This document shows positions 26,201-33,468 of a stretch of 49,532 bases of DNA, piece by piece (within the stretch, counting starts at the first letter, position 1; every line of letters begins with the position of its first letter). The notes beneath the pieces are model-generated. The model saw only the letters and a list, made by a program, of their open reading frames with translations. It did no database searches and was not told the DNA's origin. Origin of the DNA: a virus; IMG/VR virus record IMGVR_UViG_3300046714_000174, positions 1-49,532 of that record; one strand, written 5' to 3'. The position numbers and the translations under genes were made by a program.

Positions 26201-27455
26201 GCTCCTATCCGGAGAGATCCACAGTCTCGCCGACTTGAATCCGCGCGAACGCATGCGCCGCGGCATGGACATCATCGCTGGCGGCAGTGCGCACATCGAA
26301 GGGCTCGTGCGCAACGGACTGCTTCCGCGGATCGGCCCCGAGTTCGACGAACTGCGCAACATGGAGCGAACGCGCTTCACGCAAAAGCTCATCGAGACGT
26401 CGAAGAAGTTCCCCGAAGTCGAGCGTGGGCGCCGCTGGCTCACCGATCTCAACGACAGTCGGCATCACTTCCTGTTCAACGAGTTCTTCCCGGCGCTGAT
26501 GGTCTACGACGGCGAACTCGCAGCGCGGCGTCTCTTCAACAAGAACCGCGGCGCGCTCAGCGACGGAACGATGTCGCCCGACGATCTCTACAAGGCGATC
26601 GCTAAGAATGTGAACGATCGCTACGGCGTCGTGAACCGCGACATCACGGGCGGTAGCGGGCGCGGCGCAGCGAACATGCGCCACCTTGCGAATTGGGGAC
26701 TCTTCGCACCGTCTTGGACAGAGACGCGCTTTCGGCAGCTCGCGAAGATGGCCGTTGGACCCGGTGGCGAGAAGGCTGTGTACCGTGAAGTCATGGGTCG
26801 CACGATCGCACGTCTCGCCGCCGTTCACCTGGCGTGGGACTTGGCGATGGCATCAATCCATGACGACACGGACAAGAGCGGCAAGGACTTCGGCCGGCGC
26901 TTCTGGGAGCAAGTCTCGACGAACCCGATGAGCCAGCTCACGGGCGTCCGCGTGACGCCGCTGATGAAAGCGTTCGGCGATCAGTCTGGCAGCGAGTCGT
27001 TTCTCGGTCTCTCGAGCGCACTGATGCGTGGCATCGGCTTGATCCACGAGCCCGGCAAGGAGATCAGCCGCATCGGAAGTTGGTTCGTCCACGCAGCAAC
27101 CGAAGCGGCGACCGGCGAAGATCAACTCGGCCGACCGTTCACGAGCACGAGCGAACTCACTGGCACCGATGACAAGGGCGTCTACAAGACTGGCGGCGGC
27201 ATGAAGACCGGCACGCCGCACCTGCCGCTGCAAGCCAAGGGCGGTCAGCTCGCGGGCGAGGTCTCGAGCTACCGCGCTGCGGGGAAGGGCGGCATCAAGG
27301 AAGTGCAGGTGCCGAGCTATCTGATTTCGCAGGGCACGGATTTCGTTCCTCCGCCGATCATGGGCCTCCTGTACCTTCTCCACGGCCAGGCACGCGGCAT
27401 GCAGCTCATGCTGAACGCGGCAGGCCTTGACCTTCGCAGGAGCAAAGCCAAGTGA
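23229..27455 (+). CDS. Large ejection/internal virion protein with VDDIM repeats
   Basis: A 1408-residue protein close in length to T7 gp16 (about 1318). The N-terminus carries three copies of a short motif: SVDDIMGA near residue 9, TVDDIMSA near 20 and TVDDIMGS near 31. They are separated by 11-12 residues. A Gly/Ala-rich helical region (about 150-320) with membrane-friendly stretches follows, then a long charged helical region. The C-terminal half (from about residue 680) has more compact sequence (for example FFSRRIWKN and LATSNLADFTIKGVSP). I see no transglycosylase signature. It probably forms the inner part of the DNA-ejection channel. Confidence 0.6.
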   Translation: MPAVLQKPSVDDIMGASSRPTVDDIMSAQKPTVDDIMGSPTQAAQPSAGPMASLGEHVQHGARSAAQGAAEFGASMPEFLGFMSKLSNYVRGIPPEARMVGDKDLGDVLDEAGGAVRGLVDKAPWLFGIAGLVGKRSEKVEQEPPGIAKSLATTIPSGAANLAVTLATGGVGEAATGIKAATLAMPLFGAQMTASGYEDVKQWSGDEGKALASGLLNGVIGTAGGAVLGGLLEKIPAEGRKAIVDYALQAAKGAGSMAGLSLASDAIAKGLGDPRDRDALRKALEAGALGALTGAATRGLAGSRELKPEGQWPYQPPEHKIDLTGGGESFAEQAPAEAVPREITFEGEPLMPDFWKQVEAQDTAAARGFVERAQTGAPSEVDQMAADDAAGIGASRLADRANPLTSAQLSEERIADAADSARGIVPEKPRPMVPIEPDPHEEAARLMEHGSLEEQIANPLIREHLQTLAAEAGSIHEPSKGVIREGSADLGDRGGRIVLNDSGLAKGTGFFNTPKSNWWKNRPGNMSEAELKKLVARVTSDKPGKITPRQAEMLHFLVGQMPDVGTPVQPPSRVLTEADIPADASPTLRMHMMEQIESGEEIPRATMRVADVPPKPEPVPITEAERAQTAERLKGGTSPAEWQKPEFWRDSPDPMRPAVEQPDVIEHVAEQAKVPIETAAKADPMRVTTLAEIPDVRADPSEGIKAMEKMLADRALLRFNTNKDRVLKERALASIGGSKKAGQAINEAIAFYIDHAQYGDEAWRRYLDIERTTTNQGKTLYPVVEQDRQTFVKSMNLSETERAAADRIIAENRRLGQFAKANDVIDDYFDFFSRRIWKNEGTIAGTGKFVLNPATAKGRTLESIAHGLALGKELAVKGAIDAQASARLQVGEAVLHRNYIETGLKSGFLSNEAEPPQGWKRIDHPAFIRRNISAPPALADRLNGVLATSNLADFTIKGVSPARVLDRIAATYRTSVMSLGYVHHANGIRGALLSGEIHSLADLNPRERMRRGMDIIAGGSAHIEGLVRNGLLPRIGPEFDELRNMERTRFTQKLIETSKKFPEVERGRRWLTDLNDSRHHFLFNEFFPALMVYDGELAARRLFNKNRGALSDGTMSPDDLYKAIAKNVNDRYGVVNRDITGGSGRGAANMRHLANWGLFAPSWTETRFRQLAKMAVGPGGEKAVYREVMGRTIARLAAVHLAWDLAMASIHDDTDKSGKDFGRRFWEQVSTNPMSQLTGVRVTPLMKAFGDQSGSESFLGLSSALMRGIGLIHEPGKEISRIGSWFVHAATEAATGEDQLGRPFTSTSELTGTDDKGVYKTGGGMKTGTPHLPLQAKGGQLAGEVSSYRAAGKGGIKEVQVPSYLISQGTDFVPPPIMGLLYLLHGQARGMQLMLNAAGLDLRRSKAK

Positions 27456-27853
27456 ACGAAAACCACGAAGCAGCCACCGTCAAGGCCCTCGAGGGGATCG
27501 AGCGATCCCTGCACATTCTCGCGACCAGACCGACCGCCTATCCGACCGACCTACTGAACCTCATCTACCAGGAGATCAAAGCCATGTCCGCAATCGTGAA
27601 CCAACTCAAGGCCGACGTCACCGCGCTCAAGACCGTGGAAGACAGCGCTGTCCAGCTCCTCAACAACCTCGCCCAACTGATCCGCGACAACGTGGACGAT
27701 CAGCCGGCGCTCCAGCAACTCGCGACCGACATCGAGAAGCAGAGCTCGGATCTCGCCGCTGCGGTTGTCGCCAACACGCCGGCCTCTTCAACCCCGCCGC
27801 CGCCCGACACCGGATCGACGCAGCCGACCTTCGCCGCGAAGAAGCCTCGCTAG
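27452..27853 (+). CDS. Small coiled-coil protein
   Basis: The 133-residue protein starts at GTG 27452, overlapping the previous stop. Residues about 45-100 (IVNQLKADVTALKTVEDSAVQLLNNLAQLIRDN) form a heptad-like helix of a type common in small phage proteins next to tail genes. The C-terminal 30 residues are Pro/Thr-rich. A trimeric or dimeric coiled coil in the virion or tail is plausible. Function is unproven. Confidence 0.6.
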   Translation: MNENHEAATVKALEGIERSLHILATRPTAYPTDLLNLIYQEIKAMSAIVNQLKADVTALKTVEDSAVQLLNNLAQLIRDNVDDQPALQQLATDIEKQSSDLAAAVVANTPASSTPPPPDTGSTQPTFAAKKPR

Positions 27854-27862
27854 TCTAGTGCG

Positions 27863-28015
27863 ATGGACCAGAACACGCGCGACGTGCTCATGGTGGCCCT
27901 CCCCTTGGTTTCAGCCTTGGGGACGGCCTACGTCGCCGTGTTAGCATCGAGGGCGGCGGCTGACATCAAGCGCATCGAGGTCAATGCGAACAACAACATC
28001 GGGGGGCAGGTGTAA
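27863..28015 (+). CDS. Small membrane protein (50 residues)
   Basis: A short frame from ATG 27863 to a TAA at 28013. It has one hydrophobic segment (LMVALPLVSALGTAYVAVLA, residues about 9-28) and a polar C-terminus. It is the first of a run of small membrane proteins (27863-29094) after the ejection genes. A holin or spanin-like role is plausible from size and context but cannot be shown. It fills the otherwise empty space between 27853 and 28020. Confidence 0.55.
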   Translation: MDQNTRDVLMVALPLVSALGTAYVAVLASRAAADIKRIEVNANNNIGGQV

Positions 28016-28019
28016 AAAC

Positions 28020-28385
28020 ATGCAGAAACAAGACCCTGAAGAGCAAGAAGCTCCGGACAACGAGCGTGCCCCGATCTCCCTCACCCGCATCAGCGTTCCA
28101 CTTGTGGCGGGCATCGTCGCGATCGTCGCGATCCTGTCTTGGACATACACGGCGTGGTCGCAGTACTCCTCCATGCGCGAGGAGAACACGGCGCGGTACA
28201 ACAGCCTCGCCAAGGAGCAGGCTGCTGGCTTCGCTGAACTCGCCAAGCAGGTCCGCGAGGTCACGTTCAAGATCGAGCTACAGGAAGCCCACAAGGGCGA
28301 GTACTACACCATTGCAGAGCATCGGCGTTTTGTCCTTGAACTGCTCCGACTCAACCCGACTCTCAAGCTTCCCGAGAATCAATGA
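28020..28385 (+). CDS. Single-pass membrane protein with periplasmic helix (spanin-like?)
   Basis: A 121-residue protein from ATG 28020. An acidic N-terminus of about 25 residues precedes a single hydrophobic segment (SVPLVAGIVAIVAILSWTYTAW) and a charged helical domain likely to form a coiled coil. The topology (short inside, one helix, longer outside coiled coil) is like inner-membrane spanins. It lies in a cluster of small membrane proteins. The function is inferred. Confidence 0.6.
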   Translation: MQKQDPEEQEAPDNERAPISLTRISVPLVAGIVAIVAILSWTYTAWSQYSSMREENTARYNSLAKEQAAGFAELAKQVREVTFKIELQEAHKGEYYTIAEHRRFVLELLRLNPTLKLPENQ

Positions 28386-28667
28386 GTGCGGCCCATAGCG
28401 GTTCTGCTTGCCGTTGTCATCTGCCTGATGACTTCGATCTGTTTGCTTCAGTACGAGAACCTCCGTGCGATGCAGAGCATGGACGAGGCTGTGCGGCTCG
28501 CCTGGAACTTACCGAGGATACGTGAAATGACTACCTCTTGGATTAGCGGTGGAACGACGCATAGCGTCACCACAAACCACGCAGACAACTGGACCCTTGC
28601 TCAATGGCAGGACCGACACTTCAACTCGGTCAGGGCCGAGCAGATCAATTTTCCACCGGATCAGTGA
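28386..28667 (+). CDS. Small signal-anchored protein
   Basis: A 93-residue protein from GTG 28386, adjacent to the previous stop. It opens with a hydrophobic signal or anchor (IAVLLAVVICLMTSICLLQY). A polar segment and a C-terminal region rich in His, Asn and Thr follow. The Cys near the end of the hydrophobic stretch (SICLL) could be lipidated but lacks a good lipobox. Possibly part of the lysis cluster. Family unknown. Confidence 0.5.
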   Translation: MRPIAVLLAVVICLMTSICLLQYENLRAMQSMDEAVRLAWNLPRIREMTTSWISGGTTHSVTTNHADNWTLAQWQDRHFNSVRAEQINFPPDQ

Positions 28668-28678
28668 AAGGCTCTCTC

Positions 28679-28840
28679 ATGGACAAGTCGACTTGGTTCT
28701 GGCTGATGATGTTCTTCGTCCTCGTCTTCGGCGCCTGGGACGGATACACCACGAAGCGCTGGTCTTCTGGCGTATACCTATTCGTCTTCCTTGCCCTCGT
28801 CCTGCTTGGCTGGCAGGTATTCGGAAACGCGATCAAGTGA
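28679..28840 (+). CDS. Holin-like small membrane protein
   Basis: A 53-residue protein from ATG 28679, with AAAGG upstream. It has two hydrophobic helices (WFWLMMFFVLVFGAW and VYLFVFLALVLLGWQVF) joined by a short basic loop (TTKRWSSG). Size and two-helix hairpin fit small holins. It lies among other small membrane proteins with no recognised endolysin nearby, so the holin call is only tentative. Confidence 0.55.
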   Translation: MDKSTWFWLMMFFVLVFGAWDGYTTKRWSSGVYLFVFLALVLLGWQVFGNAIK

Positions 28841-29094
28841 AACCGCACACCGTGCTTCTCACGGCGCTCGTCATCCTCTGCCTCGCCAGCGCGCACGCCG
28901 ATGCGCCGCCCGTACATGACCATTGGGATCTCGTCGTCGGCGCAATCGTTTCGATCGTCATTGCCTATCTTGGCGACCGGCGCGTGCACCGCGTGCGGAA
29001 CAAGACGGCGACTGCAAGGCTGCGCGCTGGTCTCGAAGAGCTGAGCGGCACGCCGCTCATTACATCCGAAGAAAAACCCTACCCGAAAGCATAG
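28837..29094 (+). CDS. Exported small protein with signal peptide and membrane segment
   Basis: An 85-residue protein from GTG 28837, which overlaps the previous stop. A cleavable-looking signal peptide (VLLTALVILCLASAHA) is followed by a short polar region, a second hydrophobic segment (VVGAIVSIVIAYLG) and a basic helical tail. Probable envelope location. It may act with the neighbouring holin-like gene. Confidence 0.55.
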   Translation: MKPHTVLLTALVILCLASAHADAPPVHDHWDLVVGAIVSIVIAYLGDRRVHRVRNKTATARLRAGLEELSGTPLITSEEKPYPKA

Positions 29095-29096
29095 TC

Positions 29097-29237
29097 ATGC
29101 CTCTCGACAAGTCAGGATCGAAAGCGTCCGTGGGCAAGAACATCAAGGCCGAGAAGGCCGCTGGCAAGCCGCAACGCCAAGCAGTCGCGATCGCACTCAA
29201 CGTGCAGCGCGAGGCGAAGGGCAAGAAGAAGAGGTAG
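29097..29237 (+). CDS. DUF6496-like small basic protein
   Basis: A 46-residue Lys-rich protein. The pattern MPLDKSGSK...VGKNIKAEKAAGK...QAVAIALNVQREAK matches a small protein found in many phages (DUF6496-type: MPLKKG..., NI, QAVAIAL, basic end). Its function is not known. It stands two bases after the previous stop and ends directly before the next ATG. Confidence 0.75.
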   Translation: MPLDKSGSKASVGKNIKAEKAAGKPQRQAVAIALNVQREAKGKKKR

Positions 29238-29600
29238 ATGGCAACGCCCGCTGTCCCGATCCCTGCGAGCCCGACCGGAACGGCGAACGTCGCTGGTCGG
29301 CAGATTCTCGTCGTCGCGACGATGGCTCCAGGTGACATGCTCGAGCAGACCGCCGAGGACGGTCAAGGCGATCTCGTCTCTGTCGAGGTGGCGAACAACT
29401 CGGGCACGGACGATCTCGCGACGCTCTGCTTGGGCGGAACGGATCCGAAGGATCAGATCACGATGCTGATTCTCAAGCAGGCCGGGCCGGTCAAGATCCT
29501 CACCGACAGACCGTGGAAGCGCGGTCAGTCAATCACGATCTTCGCCGGGACTACGAACGTCCTGGTAGCATTCTGCCGCAAGAAGCCGATCCCGAGCTGA
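29238..29600 (+). CDS. Small beta-rich virion-type protein
   Basis: A 120-residue protein starting directly after the previous stop. It consists of alternating polar and hydrophobic strands (RQILVVATM, DLVSVEVANNSG, ITMLILKQ, SITIFAGTTNVLVAFCRK) and looks like a single beta-sandwich. It is followed by a fibre-type gene, so a tail-fibre accessory or decoration role is likely. No family recognised. Confidence 0.55.
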   Translation: MATPAVPIPASPTGTANVAGRQILVVATMAPGDMLEQTAEDGQGDLVSVEVANNSGTDDLATLCLGGTDPKDQITMLILKQAGPVKILTDRPWKRGQSITIFAGTTNVLVAFCRKKPIPS

Positions 29601-29613
29601 AAGGAACTGAGTC

Positions 29614-30519
29614 ATGCCTACTCCTGTCCCCGACCCCATCGAGCTGCCCGAACCCGATCTCATCGCAAATGCCAGTGCTTGGAACGACAGAGCCGGCCGA
29701 ATCATGTCCGTCGCGTCCGATGCCGAGCGCGATGCAACGTGTCCCAATCCGACGCGGGGTCAGATGTGCTTCAATGCGTCTGGACTCGAAGTCTACAGCC
29801 CGGATGACGACGCTTGGCTTGGGATCACGTCGGCGGCCACCGCTGCCAGTCTTCAGGCCCAGATCGACGCCATCCCCGGACTCGCGGTCCTGAAGAAGGT
29901 GCGCGTCGCCACGGTGGCGGCGGGTACGCTCGCCTCGAGCTTCGAGAACGGCGATACGGTGGACGGTGTTGTGCTCGCGACCGGCGATCGCATTCTCCTG
30001 AAGGATCAGGCCGCGGGCGAAGCGAACGGGATCTACGTCGTCGCGGCGAGCGGCGCACCGACGCGCGCGGCGGATGCTGACAGCGCTGCGGAGCTCATCA
30101 ACGCAATCGTGGTCGTGAGTGAGGGCACGGCAAACGCCGACAAGCTCTTCATTTGCACGAACAACTCAATCACGTTGGAAACGACGCCGTTGACGTTCAT
30201 CGTGCTACCAGACATCACAGCGGCAATTACTGCGGCCGAAGCGTATGCGGATGCGGCGGCAGCGGCAGCGGTTGTCACGGCGTCCGAAAACCATTTCATT
30301 CCACGTCTTCTTGGCATCACAGCGCTCGTCGCTGGGACGGTGGATGTTACGGATCACGATGCGGCGGTTGGAGACATCATTATTGTGACCGTCAAGCGCG
30401 CGCTTGGCGTTCCTGGTCCGATTAGTGAAGTTCTGATCGACCCAAGCAACAAGTTCACAATCACCAGCACGAATGTTGCCGACGCAAGTGAGCTTTTCTA
30501 CGCCGTCTGGACCCCCTGA
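29614..30519 (+). CDS. Tail-fibre-type protein
   Basis: A 301-residue protein with AAAGGAA upstream of ATG 29614. Residues about 90-190 carry the module found in many phage tail fibres: VRVATVAAGTLASSFENGDTV, GDRILLKDQAAGEANGIYVV, GAPTRAADADS and the VVVSEGTANADKLFICTN strand. An Ala-rich helix (TAAEAYADAAAAAA, near 206) joins it to a C-terminal beta domain. It would form part of a receptor-binding fibre. The N-terminal ~75 residues have the NASAWNDRAGRIM/FNASGLEVYSPDD stretch of other phage structural proteins. Confidence 0.75.
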   Translation: MPTPVPDPIELPEPDLIANASAWNDRAGRIMSVASDAERDATCPNPTRGQMCFNASGLEVYSPDDDAWLGITSAATAASLQAQIDAIPGLAVLKKVRVATVAAGTLASSFENGDTVDGVVLATGDRILLKDQAAGEANGIYVVAASGAPTRAADADSAAELINAIVVVSEGTANADKLFICTNNSITLETTPLTFIVLPDITAAITAAEAYADAAAAAAVVTASENHFIPRLLGITALVAGTVDVTDHDAAVGDIIIVTVKRALGVPGPISEVLIDPSNKFTITSTNVADASELFYAVWTP

Positions 30520-30539
30520 TTCCGAACGAAAGATACTTC

Positions 30540-30773
30540 ATGCCCCCCATCTATCTGCTCACGCAGGACCACTACACCACGCCCGGCTGTTATCGCCGCA
30601 TGGTTGTCGAAGCCGACACCGAAGGCGATGCGCGCGAGGAAGCGAACGCCTACGCGGTCGCGAAAGAAGACATCACGGCCGGCGTGTGGACCGGCGAAGA
30701 GGGAATGGCCGTCTCCGAATTCGACGGCGACAATCACGGCGGCGTTCTGCTCGCGACGACCGAAGCGGGCTAG
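30540..30773 (+). CDS. Hypothetical small acidic protein
   Basis: A 77-residue protein, last gene of the rightward unit. It has mixed alpha/beta character (RRMVVEADTEGDAREEANAYAVAKEDI) and no Cys motif. Its TAG stop overlaps the stop of the convergent hydrolase gene: the four bases CTAG at 30770-30773 serve as stop signals on both strands. Confidence 0.55.
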   Translation: MPPIYLLTQDHYTTPGCYRRMVVEADTEGDAREEANAYAVAKEDITAGVWTGEEGMAVSEFDGDNHGGVLLATTEAG

Positions 30774-31813
30774 GTGCCAAGCACCGAGCCTGCGAGAATG
30801 CCCTGCAACCAAGTGTAGAGCTGCAACGAGAGTGCGGTCGCTGTCGGCGAACCGAAGATGTCGAAGTCGCCGCGGTTGAACAGGTTGAGCGTCGCGTTCA
30901 AGCCCTTCGCCTGCATCGCCGCGTAGAGGTCGGTCGCTTGCTTGGAGTCGTGGACGCTCGGTCCGAAGTCGCCTGAGCCCGAGCCGTTCGGATCGCCGTA
31001 GGGGTGAACGTGATTGCCCACGATCGCGCCCGTGATGTAGAGCGGGCGGAAGTAGCGCGTGTCGTTGTTTTCGATGTAGGCGAGAGGTGAGGTCGCAGCC
31101 TTGAGATCAGCCGTGACCGCGTTCCACTCGACGCCCGTGTTGTTCGGTGCGGTGCCGGTTTCGTTCGCGATGTCCGCGCGCGTGCCGAACCACGCTTGCA
31201 GGTTCGTGAAGTGGATCTGGTCGACGTTGGCCGTTCGCCGCACGTCGATCATTCCCGACTGCGAGATGTAGCCACGCACTGTCGAATCGAAGCTCGCGGC
31301 GCCGTAGCGCCGGAGCTGTTCGGTCTTCGACCCGCCGTTGCCCACAAGCGGCGCTGTGCACATGGTCATCAGCGTAAGCCAGCCGCCGTGCGACTCGCCC
31401 ATCAGGAAGCCCTTGTTCGGGTCAAGCCCCATCTCAGCCGCGCGCGTCTTGATCGTCATGATGGCGCGCTTCACGTCGAGTACGCACTCGGGGAAGAACG
31501 CTTGATCGCCGCGGAACTGCGGAGGCGAAAGGATCGCCTGTCGGGTGCCGAGCGCGATGCAATCGAAGTGCGTGTCGCTCGCCGCAGTCTTCACTGTGTT
31601 GAGGTACTGCGCGAAGTTAGCGAACGTGCCGCCACCGACAGTTGAGATCCAGTCGGCTTCCTTGCTTCCGACGACGCCTCCGCCACCGTGACGGTGCGCA
31701 ATCCAGGGGTTGCCACCAGCGTCGCGAATCGGGTGCTTAAGCTGATCCATCCGCTGACACATGGAGCGGCCCCAGCGAATGTCGGCAACGGTAGGGATGA
31801 TCGTGAAGGGCAT
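30770..31813 (-). CDS. Alpha/beta-hydrolase, probable virion-associated esterase
   Basis: A 347-residue protein. HGGGG at residues 42-46 fits an oxyanion-hole loop and GESHGG at 139-144 is a nucleophile elbow (Ser141) of the esterase/BD-FAE type. SPLAYIEN near 242 and ITGAIVGNHVHPYGDP near 260 match the later part of the fold. The usual final GH near the C-terminus is replaced by FNRGDF, so the catalytic His must be another one (H268, H270 or H288) or is missing. It is probably a deacetylase acting on host surface polysaccharide. It stands last in the leftward unit, behind small beta-rich structural genes, and has no signal peptide, which fits a tail-bound enzyme. Confidence 0.75.
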   Translation of the reverse strand: MPFTIIPTVADIRWGRSMCQRMDQLKHPIRDAGGNPWIAHRHGGGGVVGSKEADWISTVGGGTFANFAQYLNTVKTAASDTHFDCIALGTRQAILSPPQFRGDQAFFPECVLDVKRAIMTIKTRAAEMGLDPNKGFLMGESHGGWLTLMTMCTAPLVGNGGSKTEQLRRYGAASFDSTVRGYISQSGMIDVRRTANVDQIHFTNLQAWFGTRADIANETGTAPNNTGVEWNAVTADLKAATSPLAYIENNDTRYFRPLYITGAIVGNHVHPYGDPNGSGSGDFGPSVHDSKQATDLYAAMQAKGLNATLNLFNRGDFDIFGSPTATALSLQLYTWLQGILAGSVLGT

Positions 31814-31814
31814 C

Positions 31815-32471
31815 TCAGCTTCCTGTGCGCGGGATGAATTGCGCGGCGCAGATCGAGCGCGGAATCAAGTCCTGGTTCGCAGTCGCCGTCGACTTCTGAA
31901 CGCTGAAGCAGAAGCGCCGGTCTTGCGAGAAGTCGAGCGCGAGCGGCTGCAAGTCTTCGTTCGAGATCAGCGTCGTTCCGGCAGAACCTTCGCTCTTGAT
32001 GAGGAGCTTCGAGTATGCGGTCTGCGACCAACCGCCAGTCGAATCGTGGCGAGGCGTCAACCGGAACTCGTAGCGGAAAAGGCCGGGAAGGCTCGCCGCG
32101 ACAGACGTGAGTCCAGGCGTCGTGTACGTATAGGCTGTGGTCGCAGCGCCGAGCATGTCGCCGAGCGCGCCCAGCTTGAGCCGAAAGGCGATCGTGGGCG
32201 CGGCGCCGGAGGAGTTCGTCCAAATGCCGGCGATGAGGACGATGATCTCGCCAGCGAGCGACATCGAAGGGTAGGTGATGACGCCGCTCGGAAGCTCAAT
32301 CTCGAGGTTAGAGCTCGGCGCTGATCGCCAGTCATCGCTGCTCGGTTGATTACGCGCGCCTTCTTCGATGAGTGTTCGCCACACGATGTCGGTCTCCGGT
32401 TCCCCGCGAGGGAAGGCAATGCCGCCAGGGAAGGCGGCGACGGCGTGCAGGGCAAGGGGATCGCCGGCCAT
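31815..32471 (-). CDS. Beta-rich structural protein
   Basis: A 218-residue protein ending one base before the esterase start. It has a mix of strands (LEIELPSGVITYPSMSL, IIVLIAGIWTNSS, AFRLKLGAL, FRYEFRLTPR), with the look of a jelly-roll or beta-sandwich. The upstream stop and its ATG overlap (TGATG). It is probably a spike or fibre component that positions the esterase. No family recognised. Confidence 0.6.
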   Translation of the reverse strand: MAGDPLALHAVAAFPGGIAFPRGEPETDIVWRTLIEEGARNQPSSDDWRSAPSSNLEIELPSGVITYPSMSLAGEIIVLIAGIWTNSSGAAPTIAFRLKLGALGDMLGAATTAYTYTTPGLTSVAASLPGLFRYEFRLTPRHDSTGGWSQTAYSKLLIKSEGSAGTTLISNEDLQPLALDFSQDRRFCFSVQKSTATANQDLIPRSICAAQFIPRTGS

Positions 32472-32920
32472 CAGGTGCTCGTCGTGACCGTCTCGCGGTC
32501 AACTTCGAAGCGCCCCTCGAGCAACCGCTCCGTAAGCCCGGTGACTCCCGAGACACCCTCGACGGCGTAGATCGCCGTGTTCGGGATCAAGCGGTTGGGG
32601 AACTTCGGGTCAGCCGCGACGACGAGGTTTGCAGAGGCCGTGCTCGGAATCTTGATCCTGAGCGTGTTGCTGTCGATCCAGGTCAGCACGCACGTTGCCG
32701 CCGCGGTCGAGAAGTACGTCGTCACGCGATCGGCCGACTTGAACGAGGCACGGACAGTGCCCCCGAAGCCGGGCTGGAAGGCCGTCATGTCGATCAAGGC
32801 ACCGGTGGCGTCCACGAAGATCGTGTCGCGCGTCCAGTCCGACCCCTGCCGGATCCCGTCGTTCGGCGTCTTGGCCGGGTTGAAGCCAGTGAAGTTCCGC
32901 CTTGCCGGGATGAAGCTCAC
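32471..32920 (-). CDS. Small structural protein
   Basis: A 149-residue protein, GTG start at 32920. The stretch GIRQGSDWTRDTIFVDATGALIDM, with the following strand-rich part, resembles small virion proteins encoded next to phage fibres. It overlaps the next gene by one base. No enzyme motif seen. Likely part of the host-recognition complex. Confidence 0.55.
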   Translation of the reverse strand: MSFIPARRNFTGFNPAKTPNDGIRQGSDWTRDTIFVDATGALIDMTAFQPGFGGTVRASFKSADRVTTYFSTAAATCVLTWIDSNTLRIKIPSTASANLVVAADPKFPNRLIPNTAIYAVEGVSGVTGLTERLLEGRFEVDRETVTTST

Positions 32921-32970
32921 GCGCTAAGCCTACGCCCTGCCATTCCGGCCAGTCAAGAAAGGAACCTCCC

Positions 32971-33468
32971 ATGATCCTCGCCGCCTGCCTCCTCGCCCTC
33001 GCCCAAACCCAGACCGTCCACCTTCCCTCGGAGCAATCGCCGGCCGTCTATAGTGGCGCGATCCTGCAATCGCCGACGCCGCCTAGCTCGGTCACGATCG
33101 AGTTGGATGGTCGGAACCTGTGGTCATTCTGCGCGACGAACAACTCGAACCTGCCGGCCACGGAAAGCTTCACCGAGGGTCAAGCGCTGCGCATCATCGT
33201 CGGCGCGCTCTCGATCAACGGCACTGGCGACCTCGCTCAGACGCGCCTGATCGTTCAGCCCGGTGCGACCGAGTGCGACGGCGACGGCGCGATCTTCAGC
33301 ACGTCGCTCGTGTTCACGGATCCGTCGATCGTGGCGATCTTCACCGGGGCCGGCTCGCTGCCCGTGCGCGTCGAGTGGGACACGTCACCGGAGTTCCACG
33401 GGAACGGCAACGTGATGACGGTGCAGACGGCGACGTTCTCGGGGCGGCTGAACTTCATCTATCAGTGA
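32971..33468 (+). CDS. Secreted protein of the opposite strand (moron-like)
   Basis: A 165-residue protein with a short signal peptide (MILAACLLALAQTQT) and a ribosome-binding site (AAAGGAA) before ATG 32971. The mature part is beta-rich with two Cys and an Ig-like or cupredoxin-like feel (SVTIELDGRNLWSFCATNN, RVEWDTSPEFHG). It lies on the + strand, between leftward genes on both sides, and overlaps the downstream one tail-to-tail by 14 bases. A separately expressed gene of this kind is typical of morons. No close family recognised. Confidence 0.6.
   Translation: MILAACLLALAQTQTVHLPSEQSPAVYSGAILQSPTPPSSVTIELDGRNLWSFCATNNSNLPATESFTEGQALRIIVGALSINGTGDLAQTRLIVQPGATECDGDGAIFSTSLVFTDPSIVAIFTGAGSLPVRVEWDTSPEFHGNGNVMTVQTATFSGRLNFIYQ

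Noticed and set aside
29614-30519. Diversity-generating retroelement acting on the fibre gene
   Set aside because: No reverse transcriptase frame and no template/variable repeat pair with A-to-N differences was seen near the fibre or elsewhere.
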